The notes under the pieces are model-generated. The model was not told where the DNA came from, ran no database searches, and saw nothing but the letters and a program-made list of their open reading frames with translations. 64,000 bases of DNA, from NCBI RefSeq assembly GCF_003258945.1, contig NZ_QLIX01000002.1:124843-188842 (forward strand), in the 5' to 3' direction. The number at the start of each line of letters is the position of its first letter. Positions within the stretch are counted from its first letter, which is position 1. The translations under genes and the position numbers were made by a program. Source of the stretch: Roseicella frigidaeris (GTDB taxonomy: Bacteria; Pseudomonadota; Alphaproteobacteria; Acetobacterales; Acetobacteraceae). Below are positions 8,232-18,962 of the stretch, piece after piece.

Positions 8232-10616
8232 ATGACCGTCCAGGGCCGCATCGCTCCCCTTGCCGACGACCCGGCGCGCCGGCTGGAATTGCTGCACGCC
8301 ATCGAGCGCAAGCTGCTCTGGCTCTCGGCCTGGATGATCCACCACGCCAACCACATCCGGCCGAACCGCGACGGGCTGAAGGTCGGCGGCCACCAGGCCT
8401 CCTCGGCCTCCGTCATCTCGATCATGACGGCGCTCTACTTCGAGATCCTGCGGCCGCAGGACCGGCTGGCGGCGAAGCCGCATGCCGGGCCGGTCTTCCA
8501 CGCCATCAACTACCTCCTCGGCCGGCAGACGCGCGACAAGCTGGCGACGCTGCGGCAGTTCGGCGGCATCCAGCCCTATCCGAGCCGGGTGAAGGACGGG
8601 CCGGAGGTGGATTTCTCCACCGGCTCGGTCGGGCTCGGCGTGGCGCTGACCAGCTTCGGCAGCCTGGTGCAGGACTATGTCCGGCTGCACGGGCTGGGGC
8701 GGGAGGAGGTGCCGCCCGGGCGGCACATCGCCATCGTCGGCGATGCCGAGCTCGACGAGGGCAACATCTACGAGGCCCTGCTGGAGGGCTGGAAGCACGA
8801 TGTCCGCAATGTCTGGTGGGTGATCGACTACAACCGCCAGAGCCTTGATTCCGTGGTGCAGGACCGGCTCTTCGGCCGGATCGAGGGCCTGTTCCGCGAC
8901 ATGGGCTGGAACGTCGTCATCCTGAAATACGGCCGCCGGCTGGAGGCGGCCTTCGCCCGCGAGGGCGGCGAGGCGCTGCGCCGCTGGATCGACGACTGCC
9001 CGAACAGCCTCTACTCGGCGCTCACCTTCCAGGGCGGCGCCGCCTGGCGCGCGGCGCTGCTGGCCGAGCTCGGGCGCGAGCCGGGGGCGCGGGCGATCAT
9101 CGACCCCCTCTCCGACGAGGAGCTGGGCGCGCTGATGACCAATCTCGGCGGCCAGGACGTGGCGACCCTGCTCGAGGCCTTCCGCGCCCAGGATGCCGCC
9201 GGCGACCAGCCCACCTGCTTCATCGCCTACACCATCAAGGGCATGGGCCTGCCCTTCGCCGGGCACAAGGACAACCATGCCGGGCTGATGACCAAGGAGC
9301 AGATGGCCACCTTCAAGGCCGAGATGCGCATCCGCGACGGCCATGAATGGGACCGCTTCGAGGGGCTCGACATCCCGGAGGCGGAGCTGCAGGCCTTCAT
9401 CGAGGGGGCGCCCTTCGCCACTCCCATCGCGCCCGAGGGACGGCGGCTGCAGGCCGCGGCGGTGCCGGTGCCGGGGGCGAGCTTCCCGCAGCCGAAGGTG
9501 GCGCCCGGCCGCAAGCTCTCCACCCAGGCGGCCTTCGGCGAGGTGCTGGCCGAGCTCGGCCGGGGACACGGCGAGGCGGCGGCGATCGCGAAGCGGATCG
9601 TCACCACCAGCCCCGACGTCACCGTCTCGACCAATCTCGGCCCCTGGGTGAACCGGCGCGGCATCTTCGACCGGCACCTCAAGAACGACGTCTTCCGCGA
9701 CGCCAAGCTGGCCAGCGCCCAGCGCTGGGGGATGAGCCCGGAGGGGCAGCATATCGAGCTCGGCATCGCCGAGCAGAACCTGTTCCTGCTGCTCTCGGCG
9801 CTCGGCCTGGCGCACGACCTCTACGGCGCGCGGCTGCTGCCGGTGGGGACGGTCTACGACCCCTTCGTCAACCGCGGCCTCGATGCGCTGATCTATGCCT
9901 GCTACCAGGATGCGCGCTTCATGCTGGTCAGCACCCCCTCCGGCCTGACGCTCGCGCCGGAGGGCGGGCAGCACCAGTCGGTCAACACGCCGCTGATCGG
10001 CATGGCGCAGGACCGGCTGGCGAGCTTCGAGCCCGCCTTCGCCGACGAGCTAGCGATCCTGATGCGCTGGGGCTTCGAGCACATGCAGAAGCCCGAGGGC
10101 AGCGCCGTCTGGCTGCGGCTCTCGACCCGCGGGCTGGAGCAGCCGCAGCGCCGGCTCGACCCGGCGGCGGTGGTGGCCGGGGCGCATTGGATGGTGCCGC
10201 CGGCGCCCGGGGCGCGGATCGCCCTCGCCTATCAGGGGGCGGTGGCGCCCGAGGCGATGGCCGCCTTCGAGGCGCTGCGGGAGGATGAGCCGGGGGCGGG
10301 GCTGCTCGCCATCACCTCGCCCGACCGGCTGCATGCCGGGTGGCTGGCGGCGCGGCGGAAGGCGCGGGGCGGCTTCGGCGGCCCCTCCTGGGTGGAGGAG
10401 CTGCTGGCGCCGCTCGCCCCGGAGGCGGCGCTGGTGACGGTGCTGGACGGGCATCCGGCGGCGCATGCCTGGCTCGGCGCGGTGCGCGGCCAGCGGGTGG
10501 TGCCGCTCGGCGTCGACCATTTCGGCCAGGCCGGCGACATCCCCGACCTCTACCGCGCATACGGGCTCGACACCGACGCGATCCTCGACGCCTGCGCCCA
10601 GGCGATGCTGGGCTAG
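8232..10616 (+). CDS. AceE/transketolase-family thiamine-diphosphate enzyme
   Basis: A 794-residue ThDP enzyme starting MTVQGRIAPLADDPARRLEL, with GGAGGGAG upstream. The layout is transketolase-like: a PP domain with the motif GDAELDEGNIYEALLEGWK (about 170-188) followed by the NRQSLDSVVQDRLF region, a pyrimidine domain with Glu514 in GIAEQNLFLLLSALG, and a C-terminal domain. Segments such as LSDEELGALMTNLGGQDV and TIKGMGLPFAGHKDNHAG resemble the homodimeric pyruvate dehydrogenase E1 (AceE) more than true transketolase. It is, however, about 90 residues shorter than AceE, and no E2 or E3 gene is nearby. It may decarboxylate a 2-oxoacid or act as a transketolase-like ligase; the substrate is open. 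Cytoplasmic. Confidence 0.82.
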   Translation: MTVQGRIAPLADDPARRLELLHAIERKLLWLSAWMIHHANHIRPNRDGLKVGGHQASSASVISIMTALYFEILRPQDRLAAKPHAGPVFHAINYLLGRQTRDKLATLRQFGGIQPYPSRVKDGPEVDFSTGSVGLGVALTSFGSLVQDYVRLHGLGREEVPPGRHIAIVGDAELDEGNIYEALLEGWKHDVRNVWWVIDYNRQSLDSVVQDRLFGRIEGLFRDMGWNVVILKYGRRLEAAFAREGGEALRRWIDDCPNSLYSALTFQGGAAWRAALLAELGREPGARAIIDPLSDEELGALMTNLGGQDVATLLEAFRAQDAAGDQPTCFIAYTIKGMGLPFAGHKDNHAGLMTKEQMATFKAEMRIRDGHEWDRFEGLDIPEAELQAFIEGAPFATPIAPEGRRLQAAAVPVPGASFPQPKVAPGRKLSTQAAFGEVLAELGRGHGEAAAIAKRIVTTSPDVTVSTNLGPWVNRRGIFDRHLKNDVFRDAKLASAQRWGMSPEGQHIELGIAEQNLFLLLSALGLAHDLYGARLLPVGTVYDPFVNRGLDALIYACYQDARFMLVSTPSGLTLAPEGGQHQSVNTPLIGMAQDRLASFEPAFADELAILMRWGFEHMQKPEGSAVWLRLSTRGLEQPQRRLDPAAVVAGAHWMVPPAPGARIALAYQGAVAPEAMAAFEALREDEPGAGLLAITSPDRLHAGWLAARRKARGGFGGPSWVEELLAPLAPEAALVTVLDGHPAAHAWLGAVRGQRVVPLGVDHFGQAGDIPDLYRAYGLDTDAILDACAQAMLG

Positions 10617-10621
10617 GGAAG

Positions 10622-10654
10622 TCCCCGCGACGTCGCTGCGCGACATCGTGGGGA
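10622..10654. terminator. Hairpin between two convergent genes, probable bidirectional terminator
   Basis: TCCCCGCGA (10622-10630) pairs with TCGTGGGGA (10646-10654), with one G-T wobble, and an inner GTCG/CGAC pair extends the structure. It fills the 52-bp gap between the stop of the AceE-like gene and the stop of the converging holin-endolysin gene. There is no T-tract, so termination strength is uncertain. Confidence 0.45.
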
Positions 10655-10668
10655 TAAATCGTGGGGAT

Positions 10669-11943
10669 CTACGCCATCGCCGGCTGCCGCGCCTGCGCCA
10701 TCCGCATCGCCGCGTCGCGCATCCGCGTCGTGCGCAGGGTCCAGCCGCGGCCGAAGGCGTCGAAATTCTCCAGCGAACGGTAATAGGCGAGCCGCCGCTC
10801 GGCATAGCGCCCGATCAGCTCGGCCGGGTCGCAGGCGGCGGTGGCGGCCAGGGTGATGGCGCCGACCGAGCCGTCCTGGGTGACGCCGACCAGCTCCTGC
10901 AGCAGCAGGATCGCCCGCCGCACCCCGGCATTCACGCCGAAATCGAAAACGCAGAGATCGAGCCCCGGCGGCAGGCGGTCGCAGCAGGCGGCGTTCCAGT
11001 AATTCGAGCGGTAGATCTCGATCGCCTGCTCGCGCGTCAATGCCCGCATCGTGGCCTCGTCCACGCTCTCCAGAGCGAGTCCGTGGAAATCGGCATAGGT
11101 GCGGGCGGTGATGCCGAAATTGGTCATGCCGCCGCGGTCGCGCGGGTCGTTGCTGAAGCCGCCCTCGTTCTCGAGGATCAGGGCGACGGCGCGGTCGAAG
11201 GCCTGGCTGCGCGGCTGGCCGGCGGCAGCGGGGGCGGCCGGCGAGCGGGCGGCCTCGGCCACGCTCTGCAGCGAGGTGATGGCGTCCTTGGCCTGCTGGG
11301 TCTGGCTGGCCATGGCGGCGCTCGCCTGCTGGCTCTGGGCGTTGAGCGCCGTGTTGGCCTGCTCGGCCTGGGTGGCCTGCAGGGCGCGGACCGTCGCGTC
11401 CTTCTCGCGCGAGCCCTGGGAGGAGCCGATCCAGAAATTGATCACCGCCGTGAAGGCCGCCACCAGGGCGCCGAGGATGATGTTCACCATCTCACGGTTG
11501 TCCTGCGCGATGTGGAACCGCGACGAGGTGAAGATGACCAGCGCCAGGACGAACATCATGGTGACCGTGACGGAGACGACCGGCGCGCCCCAGCGCATCG
11601 GGTCCCGGTTGCCGGAGAGCTGGAGCATCGCCACCCGGGCGCCCTGGGTGTCGGCGATCCGGGCCTGCAACGTGGCGAACTCGACGGCGCGCTGCTTCTC
11701 GGCGGCCTCGAGCTGCAGCCGCTCCTGCTCGACCGCGATCTCGGCGAGGCGGGTGCGCAGCGCCGCGGCGGCGGCGGGGTCCTGGTCGAGCCGCTGCTTG
11801 GCATCGACCGGGTCGGCGGTGCCGGTCGCCGCCTGCACCGCCTGCTCGACGGCGGTGGCGACGGTGCCGGCGCGGTCGCCGGCGACGAGCCGGACGAGTC
11901 CGGGCAGCACCGTGGCGGCGAGGGCGATCAAGGGGAAGGCCAT
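10669..11943 (-). CDS. Fusion of GTA-type 3-TM holin domain and GH108 endolysin
   Basis: A 424-residue protein from ATG 11943, with AGGAGG six bases upstream (MAFPLIALAATVLPGLVRLV). Hydrophobic segments lie at about residues 3-21, 118-139 and 151-172. Charged, probably coiled-coil stretches (about 45-105 and 175-230) surround them. This matches the three-helix holin family known from gene-transfer-agent release. The C-terminal part is a GH108 muramidase: LENEGGFSNDPRDRGGMTNF, with candidate catalytic Glu260, followed by FDFGVNAGVRRA and a peptidoglycan-binding-3-like tail ending near residue 415. In Rhodobacter capsulatus the GTA holin and GH108 endolysin are separate adjacent genes; here they form one polypeptide. 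No phage or GTA structural genes are nearby. Role inferred: cell lysis or wall remodelling. Confidence 0.82.
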   Translation of the reverse strand: MAFPLIALAATVLPGLVRLVAGDRAGTVATAVEQAVQAATGTADPVDAKQRLDQDPAAAAALRTRLAEIAVEQERLQLEAAEKQRAVEFATLQARIADTQGARVAMLQLSGNRDPMRWGAPVVSVTVTMMFVLALVIFTSSRFHIAQDNREMVNIILGALVAAFTAVINFWIGSSQGSREKDATVRALQATQAEQANTALNAQSQQASAAMASQTQQAKDAITSLQSVAEAARSPAAPAAAGQPRSQAFDRAVALILENEGGFSNDPRDRGGMTNFGITARTYADFHGLALESVDEATMRALTREQAIEIYRSNYWNAACCDRLPPGLDLCVFDFGVNAGVRRAILLLQELVGVTQDGSVGAITLAATAACDPAELIGRYAERRLAYYRSLENFDAFGRGWTLRTTRMRDAAMRMAQARQPAMA

Positions 11944-12147
11944 GGACGTACCTCCTGGGCCCGGCATCCGGGGGCGGGGCCGGCCGGCGGGAGGCTAGGG
12001 CGGGCGGCGGGCCGGGGACTGTGTTCCAGGCCACGGAATGTAACGATGGGTCTGCATGGCTGCGGCAATCGGGGGTTGTGGCCGGGGCCGTGGGGCTGGG
12101 GCCGTGGAGCCGGGGCGGGGGCGGATCGCCGGCGCCGGGGCCCGCCT

Positions 12148-12177
12148 GGGGCGCATCCTTGGGGGGCGCATCCTTGG
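12148..12177. repeat. Perfect 15-bp tandem repeat upstream of tRNA-Leu
   Basis: GGGGCGCATCCTTGG occurs twice head to tail (12148-12162 and 12163-12177). The second copy supplies the CCTTGG that overlaps the -35 box proposed for tRNA-Leu. The 5' flank (about 12070-12150) is a run of G-tracts of four or five bases, with nothing else recognisable between the holin-endolysin start and the tRNA. Confidence 0.85.
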
Positions 12178-12202
12178 AAAGCCCCTGGCGCTGCGCTAGA
12201 GA
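12174..12202 (+). promoter_or_regulatory. Probable sigma-70 promoter of tRNA-Leu
   Basis: TTGGAA (12174-12179), a 17-bp spacer and TAGAGA (12197-12202). The predicted start near 12209 lies about 15 bp before the mature tRNA. The match is moderate, but spacing and position are right. Confidence 0.5.
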
Positions 12203-12223
12203 GCGCCCCTTCTGGGGCCCGGC

Positions 12224-12308
12224 GCGGGCGTGGTGGAATTGGTAGACACGCTGGATTTAGGTTCCAGTGGCGCAAGCCGTGGGGGTTCAACTCCCTCCGC
12301 CCGCACCA
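12224..12308 (+). tRNA. tRNA-Leu (anticodon TAG)
   Basis: An 85-nt class II tRNA including the encoded CCA. The acceptor strands GCGGGCG and CGCCCGC pair. The anticodon stem CTGGA/TCCAG encloses the loop TTTAGGT, which reads anticodon TAG. A variable arm (TGGCGCAAGCCG region) follows, and the T-arm carries GGTTCAACTCC. It reads CUA/CUG leucine codons. It lies 75 bp ahead of tig and may share the transcript. Confidence 0.96.
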
Positions 12309-12383
12309 CCGCCCCCATCATGGCCCGCCGGGGCAGGAGACCCCGGCCGGCTGACAGGACCTCTCTCCAGGGTGGACAGTACG

Positions 12384-13730
12384 ATGCAGGTGACCGAGGT
12401 CGCGAATGAGGGGCTGAAGCGGGCCTATACGGTGGTGGTCCCCGCGGGCGACATCGCCGCCGAGCGCCAGAAGCGCCTGGCCGAGCTGGGCCGCGACCTG
12501 CGCCTGCCCGGCTTCCGCCCCGGCAAGGTGCCGGCCAAGGTGGTGGCGCAGCGCTACGGCCAGGCGGTGATGGGCGAGGTGCTGGAGCAGTCGGTCAACA
12601 AGGCGACCGACCAGGTCGTCACCGATCGCGGGCTGCGCCCGGCCCTGCAGCCGAAGATCGAGCTGGTGAACTTCGCTCCCGAGGCCGATCTGGAGTTCAA
12701 GGTCGAGCTCGAGGTGCTGCCCGAGATCCCGATGCCCGACTTCGCCGGCATCGCGGTGGAGCGGCTGAAGGCCGAGGCCTCCGAGGAGCAGGTGGAGAAG
12801 GCGCTCGAGACCATCGCCTCGCGCAACCGCAAGCTCGAGGACATCGCCGAGGAGAAGGCGGCCGAGAAGGGCGAGATCCTGGTCTGCGACTTCGTCGGCC
12901 GGCTCGACCCGGCCGAGGGCGAGGCGGGGGAGGGCGAGGCCTTCCCGGGCGGCACGGCCAATGACATGCCGGTCGAGGTGGACGGCCCCGGCTTCATCCC
13001 CGGCTTCACCGAGCAGCTCACCGGCATGCGGCCGGGCGAGACGCGCGAGGTGAAGGTGACCTTCCCCGAGGAGTACGGCTCGAAGGCGCTGGCCGGCAAG
13101 CGCGCCACCTTCGCGGTCACCGCCAAGGGCCTCAAGCGCTCGGTGATGCCGCCGGTCGACGAGGAGCTGGCGAAGTCGCTCGGCTTCGAGACGCTGGACG
13201 CGCTGAAGGAGGCGGTCCGCGGCAGCCTCGCCCAGGAATACGACAACCTCTCGCGCCTCAGGCTGAAGCGGGCGCTGCTCGATGCGCTGGCCGAGCGGGC
13301 GAGCTTCCCGGTGCCGGAGGGGATGATCGAATCCGAGTTCGCCCAGATCTGGCAGCGGGTCGAGGCCGACATGAAGGCCGGCACCCTCGACGAGGACGAC
13401 AAGGGCAAGGACGAGGAGGCGCTGAAGGCCGAATACCGCGGCATCGCCGAGCGGCGCATCCGGCTGGGCCTGCTGCTCTCGGAGATCGGCCGGACCAACA
13501 ACATCAGCGTCAGCGGTGACGAATTGGCAAGGGCGATGCGGCAAGAAGCCTCCCGCTACCCGGGCCAGGAGCAGCAGGTGATGGAGTTCTTCCGCAAGAA
13601 CCCGCAGGCGGCCGACAACCTCCGCAGCCCCATCTTCGAGGAGAAGGTGGTGGACTTCATGCTGGAGCTGGCCCAGGTGACCGAGCGGCAGGTCTCGCCC
13701 GAGGACCTCGCCGCGCCTGCCGCGGCCTGA
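12384..13730 (+). CDS. tig: Trigger factor, ribosome-associated chaperone and prolyl isomerase
   Basis: A 448-residue protein from ATG 12384 (MQVTEVANEGLKRAYTVVVP). The N-terminal ribosome-binding domain has the signature PGFRPGKVPAKVVAQRYG (G-F-R-x-G-K, about residues 44-51), which docks at ribosomal protein L23. A central FKBP-type PPIase domain (about 155-245) includes GLDP-like FVGRLDP and FIPGFTEQLTGMRPGETREV. The C-terminal helical arms form the chaperone cradle. It handles nascent chains at the exit tunnel. It is first of the tig-clpP-clpX-lon cluster, with the usual alphaproteobacterial order, so folding and proteolysis genes are together. The 219-bp gap to clpP is GC-rich with several short inverted repeats but no clear terminator. 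Confidence 0.97.
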   Translation: MQVTEVANEGLKRAYTVVVPAGDIAAERQKRLAELGRDLRLPGFRPGKVPAKVVAQRYGQAVMGEVLEQSVNKATDQVVTDRGLRPALQPKIELVNFAPEADLEFKVELEVLPEIPMPDFAGIAVERLKAEASEEQVEKALETIASRNRKLEDIAEEKAAEKGEILVCDFVGRLDPAEGEAGEGEAFPGGTANDMPVEVDGPGFIPGFTEQLTGMRPGETREVKVTFPEEYGSKALAGKRATFAVTAKGLKRSVMPPVDEELAKSLGFETLDALKEAVRGSLAQEYDNLSRLRLKRALLDALAERASFPVPEGMIESEFAQIWQRVEADMKAGTLDEDDKGKDEEALKAEYRGIAERRIRLGLLLSEIGRTNNISVSGDELARAMRQEASRYPGQEQQVMEFFRKNPQAADNLRSPIFEEKVVDFMLELAQVTERQVSPEDLAAPAAA

Positions 13731-13949
13731 TGCCCGCGGGCGGGCCGGCCGCCGGCCGGACTCGGCCCGGGCCCGCCGCGCCGCGGACGGGATCGCGGCC
13801 GGCAACCCCGCCATCCGGCGGGGACTTCCGGCCGGCCCTGCCTTGCCCCACATTGCCGAGGAGAGGTCCGGCCTCCGTGCCGGATCGCCGCCCCGGCCGA
13901 GCCCGCCCCTCGGCCGGCTCGGCGGGCCGAGAGAGCGAAAGGTTGCACC

Positions 13950-14597
13950 ATGCGGGACCGTGATCCGGTCGAGGTCTACAACAACACCCTGGTTCCGATG
14001 GTCGTCGAGCAGACGGCGCGGGGCGAGCGGGCCTTCGACATCTATTCGCGCCTGCTGAAGGAGCGGATCATCTTCCTGACGGGGCCGGTCTTCGACCAGG
14101 TCTCGGCCCTGATCTGCGCCCAGCTGCTGTTCCTCGAGAGCGAGAATCCCAACAAGGACATCGCCTTCTACATCAACAGCCCGGGCGGCGTGGTCTCCTC
14201 CGGCCTCGCGATGTACGACACGATGCAGTACATCCGCTCCCCGGTGAGCACGGTCTGCATCGGCCAGGCCGCCTCCATGGGCTCGCTGCTGCTGACCGCC
14301 GGCGCCAAGGACAAGCGCTTCGCCCTGCCGAACAGCCGGATCATGGTGCACCAGCCCTCCGGCGGGGCGCAGGGCCAGGCGACCGACATCGAGATCCAGG
14401 CCCGCGAGATCCTGAAGCTGCGGCAGCGGCTGAACGAGATCTACGTGAAGCATACCGGCCAGCCGATCGAGGCCATCGAGCGCAAGCTCGAGCGCGACAC
14501 CTACATGTCGGCCGAGGAGGCCCGGGATTTCGGCCTGATCGACCAGGTGGTCGAGGAGCGCCCGGCGGCCCCCGGGGCCGAGGCCGCCAAATCCTGA
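13950..14597 (+). CDS. clpP: ATP-dependent Clp protease proteolytic subunit
   Basis: A 215-residue serine peptidase of the tetradecameric ClpP barrel. The catalytic triad is Ser109 (GQAASMGS), His134 (IMVHQPS) and Asp183 (LERDTYMSA), the same spacing as in E. coli. The substrate-groove strand [11 protein letters not shown] is intact. The start [20 protein letters not shown] includes a short N-terminal propeptide likely removed on maturation. It partners with ClpX, encoded 240 bp downstream, to degrade unfolded or tagged proteins in the cytoplasm. Confidence 0.97.
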   Translation: MRDRDPVEVYNNTLVPMVVEQTARGERAFDIYSRLLKERIIFLTGPVFDQVSALICAQLLFLESENPNKDIAFYINSPGGVVSSGLAMYDTMQYIRSPVSTVCIGQAASMGSLLLTAGAKDKRFALPNSRIMVHQPSGGAQGQATDIEIQAREILKLRQRLNEIYVKHTGQPIEAIERKLERDTYMSAEEARDFGLIDQVVEERPAAPGAEAAKS

Positions 14598-14702
14598 TCC
14601 TGCGGACCCGGCCGCGCACCAATGACGGTTTTGGCAAGATCCTGACGGGATATTGTCGCAACGGTTGGTGGGCGGCCGCCCTCCCGGCCTCTGTCATGCT
14701 TC

Positions 14703-14761
14703 CCCCCCGATGACAGGGGGGCTACAGTCCCACCCCAGGCCCCCCCTCGGCGACGGGGGGC
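14703..14761. other. Two consecutive GC hairpins in the clpP-clpX gap
   Basis: Hairpin one: CCCCCC (14703-14708), loop GATGACA, GGGGGG (14716-14721). Hairpin two: GCCCCCC (14739-14745) and GGGGGGC (14755-14761). They sit 77-105 bp before the clpX start. No T-tract follows, so they may limit read-through from clpP, pause transcription or protect mRNA. A possible weak promoter lies earlier (TTTTGG near 14630, then TATTGT 16 bp later), so clpX may have its own start site. Confidence 0.45.
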
Positions 14762-14837
14762 AGGGCCCGGGCGGTCCGCGCCTTCCCCGAGGAGAAGGCG
14801 CCGGCAGCCCTGGCCGGCCCATCCAGGCGGAGTGCCC

Positions 14838-16094
14838 ATGAGCAAGTCCGGCGACTCGAAGAACACCCTCTACTGCTCGTTCTGCGGCAAGTCGCAGCAC
14901 GAGGTCCGCAAGCTCATCGCCGGACCCACCGTGTTCATCTGCGACGAATGCGTCGAGCTGTGCATGGACATCATCCGCGAGGAGCACAAGACGCACCTCG
15001 TGAAGTCGCGGGACGGCGTGCCGACGCCGAAGGAGATCTGCAAGGTCCTCGATGACTACGTGATCGGGCAGGACCATGCGAAGCGCGTCCTCTCGGTCGC
15101 GGTGCACAACCACTACAAGCGGCTGGCGCACGGTGCGAAGAACAACGACGTCGAGATCGCCAAGTCGAACATCCTGCTGCTCGGCCCGACCGGCTCGGGC
15201 AAGACGCTGCTGGCCCAGACCCTCGCCCGCATCCTCGACGTGCCCTTCACCATGGCGGATGCGACGACGCTGACCGAGGCGGGCTATGTCGGCGAGGATG
15301 TCGAGAACATCATCCTGAAGCTGCTGCAGGCGGCCGACTACAATGTCGAGCGGGCGCAGCGCGGCATCGTCTATATCGACGAGGTCGACAAGATCAGCCG
15401 CAAGTCGGACAACCCCTCCATCACCCGCGACGTGTCGGGCGAGGGCGTGCAGCAGGCGCTGCTGAAGATCATGGAGGGCACGGTCGCCTCGGTCCCGCCG
15501 CAGGGCGGGCGGAAGCATCCGCAGCAGGAATTCCTCCAGGTCGACACCTCGAACATCCTCTTCATCTGCGGCGGCGCCTTCGCGGGCCTCGAGCGGATCA
15601 TCGGCGCCCGCGGCAAGGGCTCGGGCATCGGCTTCGGCGCCGAGGTGCGCTCGCCGGACGAGCGCCGCGCCGGCGCCGTGCTGCGCGAGGTGGAGCCGGA
15701 GGACCTGCTGAAATTCGGCCTGATCCCCGAGTTCATCGGCCGCCTGCCGGTGGTGGCGACGCTCGAGGACCTGGACGAGAAGGCGCTGGTCGAGATCCTG
15801 ACCAAGCCGAAGAACGCCCTGGTCAAGCAGTACCAGCGCCTCTTCGAGATGGAGGGGACGAAGCTCACCTTCACCGAGGACGCGCTCCGCTCCGTGGCGA
15901 CGCGCGCCATCCAGCGCAAGACCGGCGCCCGCGGCCTCCGCTCCATCATGGAGGCGATCCTGCTCTCGACCATGTTCGACCTGCCCGGGCTCGACGACGT
16001 GGACGAGGTGGTGGTGAACCGCGAGGTGGCCGAGGGCAGGGCGACGCCGCTCTTCATCTATGGCGAGCGCGCGGCCGAGCAGAGCTCGGCCTGA
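14838..16094 (+). CDS. clpX: ATP-dependent Clp protease ATP-binding subunit
   Basis: A 418-residue AAA+ unfoldase. I take ATG 14838 ([20 protein letters not shown]) with GGCGGAG just upstream; an in-frame GTG two codons earlier is possible. The N-terminal zinc-binding domain uses C-x2-C ... C-x2-C (YCSFCGKS and FICDECVEL). Walker A is [14 protein letters not shown] (about residue 117), Walker B is [11 protein letters not shown], and the pore loop is [10 protein letters not shown] (G-Y-V-G). The IGF loop contacting ClpP is represented by [10 protein letters not shown]. It feeds ssrA-tagged and regulatory substrates to ClpP. Confidence 0.97.
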   Translation: MSKSGDSKNTLYCSFCGKSQHEVRKLIAGPTVFICDECVELCMDIIREEHKTHLVKSRDGVPTPKEICKVLDDYVIGQDHAKRVLSVAVHNHYKRLAHGAKNNDVEIAKSNILLLGPTGSGKTLLAQTLARILDVPFTMADATTLTEAGYVGEDVENIILKLLQAADYNVERAQRGIVYIDEVDKISRKSDNPSITRDVSGEGVQQALLKIMEGTVASVPPQGGRKHPQQEFLQVDTSNILFICGGAFAGLERIIGARGKGSGIGFGAEVRSPDERRAGAVLREVEPEDLLKFGLIPEFIGRLPVVATLEDLDEKALVEILTKPKNALVKQYQRLFEMEGTKLTFTEDALRSVATRAIQRKTGARGLRSIMEAILLSTMFDLPGLDDVDEVVVNREVAEGRATPLFIYGERAAEQSSA

Positions 16095-16250
16095 CGCGGG
16101 CGGCACGCCGGCCCCGCTGGCGCCGCAGCCGGAATTTCAAGGGATTGCGGGTGGGGGCCGGCACCCCATCTCTATCGCAGTCCCGTGATGCCCCGGGCCA
16201 TGCCGCATGCGGGTGGCCCCGGCATCGACTGTCCTTCAGCGAGGTCCACC

Positions 16251-18665
<2,415 letters not shown>

Positions 18666-18672
18666 GACTGCT

Positions 18673-18703
18673 CCCCACCAAGCCGCTTCGTGGCTTGGTG
18701 GGG
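18673..18703 (+). terminator. lon terminator hairpin
   Basis: CCCCACCAAGCC (18673-18684) and GGCTTGGTGGGG (18692-18703) form a perfect 12-bp stem around a 7-nt loop, beginning 7 bp after the lon stop. It is followed by GGCCC rather than T residues, so it may act as a Rho-assisted terminator or 3'-end stabiliser. Confidence 0.65.
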
Positions 18704-18739
18704 GCCCGGTGGCATCCCCTCCTGCCCGAGGGGCGTCAC

Positions 18740-18768
18740 GCCCTGCCATGGCGAAGCCGTGGCAGGGC
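18740..18768. repeat. Second palindrome in the lon-decarboxylase gap
   Basis: GCCCTGCCATGGC (18740-18752), loop GAA, GCCGTGGCAGGGC (18756-18768): a 13-bp stem with one wobble, 36 bp after the lon terminator. The octamer GGTGGCAT occurs on both sides of it. It may be a REP-like element. The rest of the 297-bp gap up to 18962 shows nothing I can name. Confidence 0.6.
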
Positions 18769-18962
18769 AACGGGCAGCGCCGGTGGCATCGGTACGCACG
18801 CAAAGGGGGGCGGGCCTTCGGGGCCGCCCCTTCGCCATTCCGGGCCTTGGCTCCGGCAGGTGTCATGGATCTGTCGTTGATGCCCCGGCGGCGGCGCTGC
18901 AAGGAGCGGTCCTGCCCGTGGCGGCCGCCTCCCGCGGCCGGCCCTGCCGGAGGCCCTTCCGC

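Noticed and set aside
10669-11943. A prophage around the holin-endolysin gene
   Set aside because: No capsid, tail, portal, terminase or integrase gene lies on either side; the neighbours are metabolic and chaperone genes.
10465-12354. A plus-strand open frame opposite the holin-endolysin gene that runs through tRNA-Leu
   Set aside because: It crosses a tRNA gene and is antisense to a protein with a good ribosome-binding site and GH108 motif.
16145-16169. A heat-shock (sigma-32) promoter for lon
   Set aside because: CCCCAT is present, but the -35 part (TTGCGG) matches poorly, so I mention it only in the lon entry.
18690-18962. An N-terminal extension of the Orn/Lys/Arg decarboxylase
   Set aside because: The added residues would be encoded by the lon terminator hairpin and the second palindrome, and they have no family similarity.
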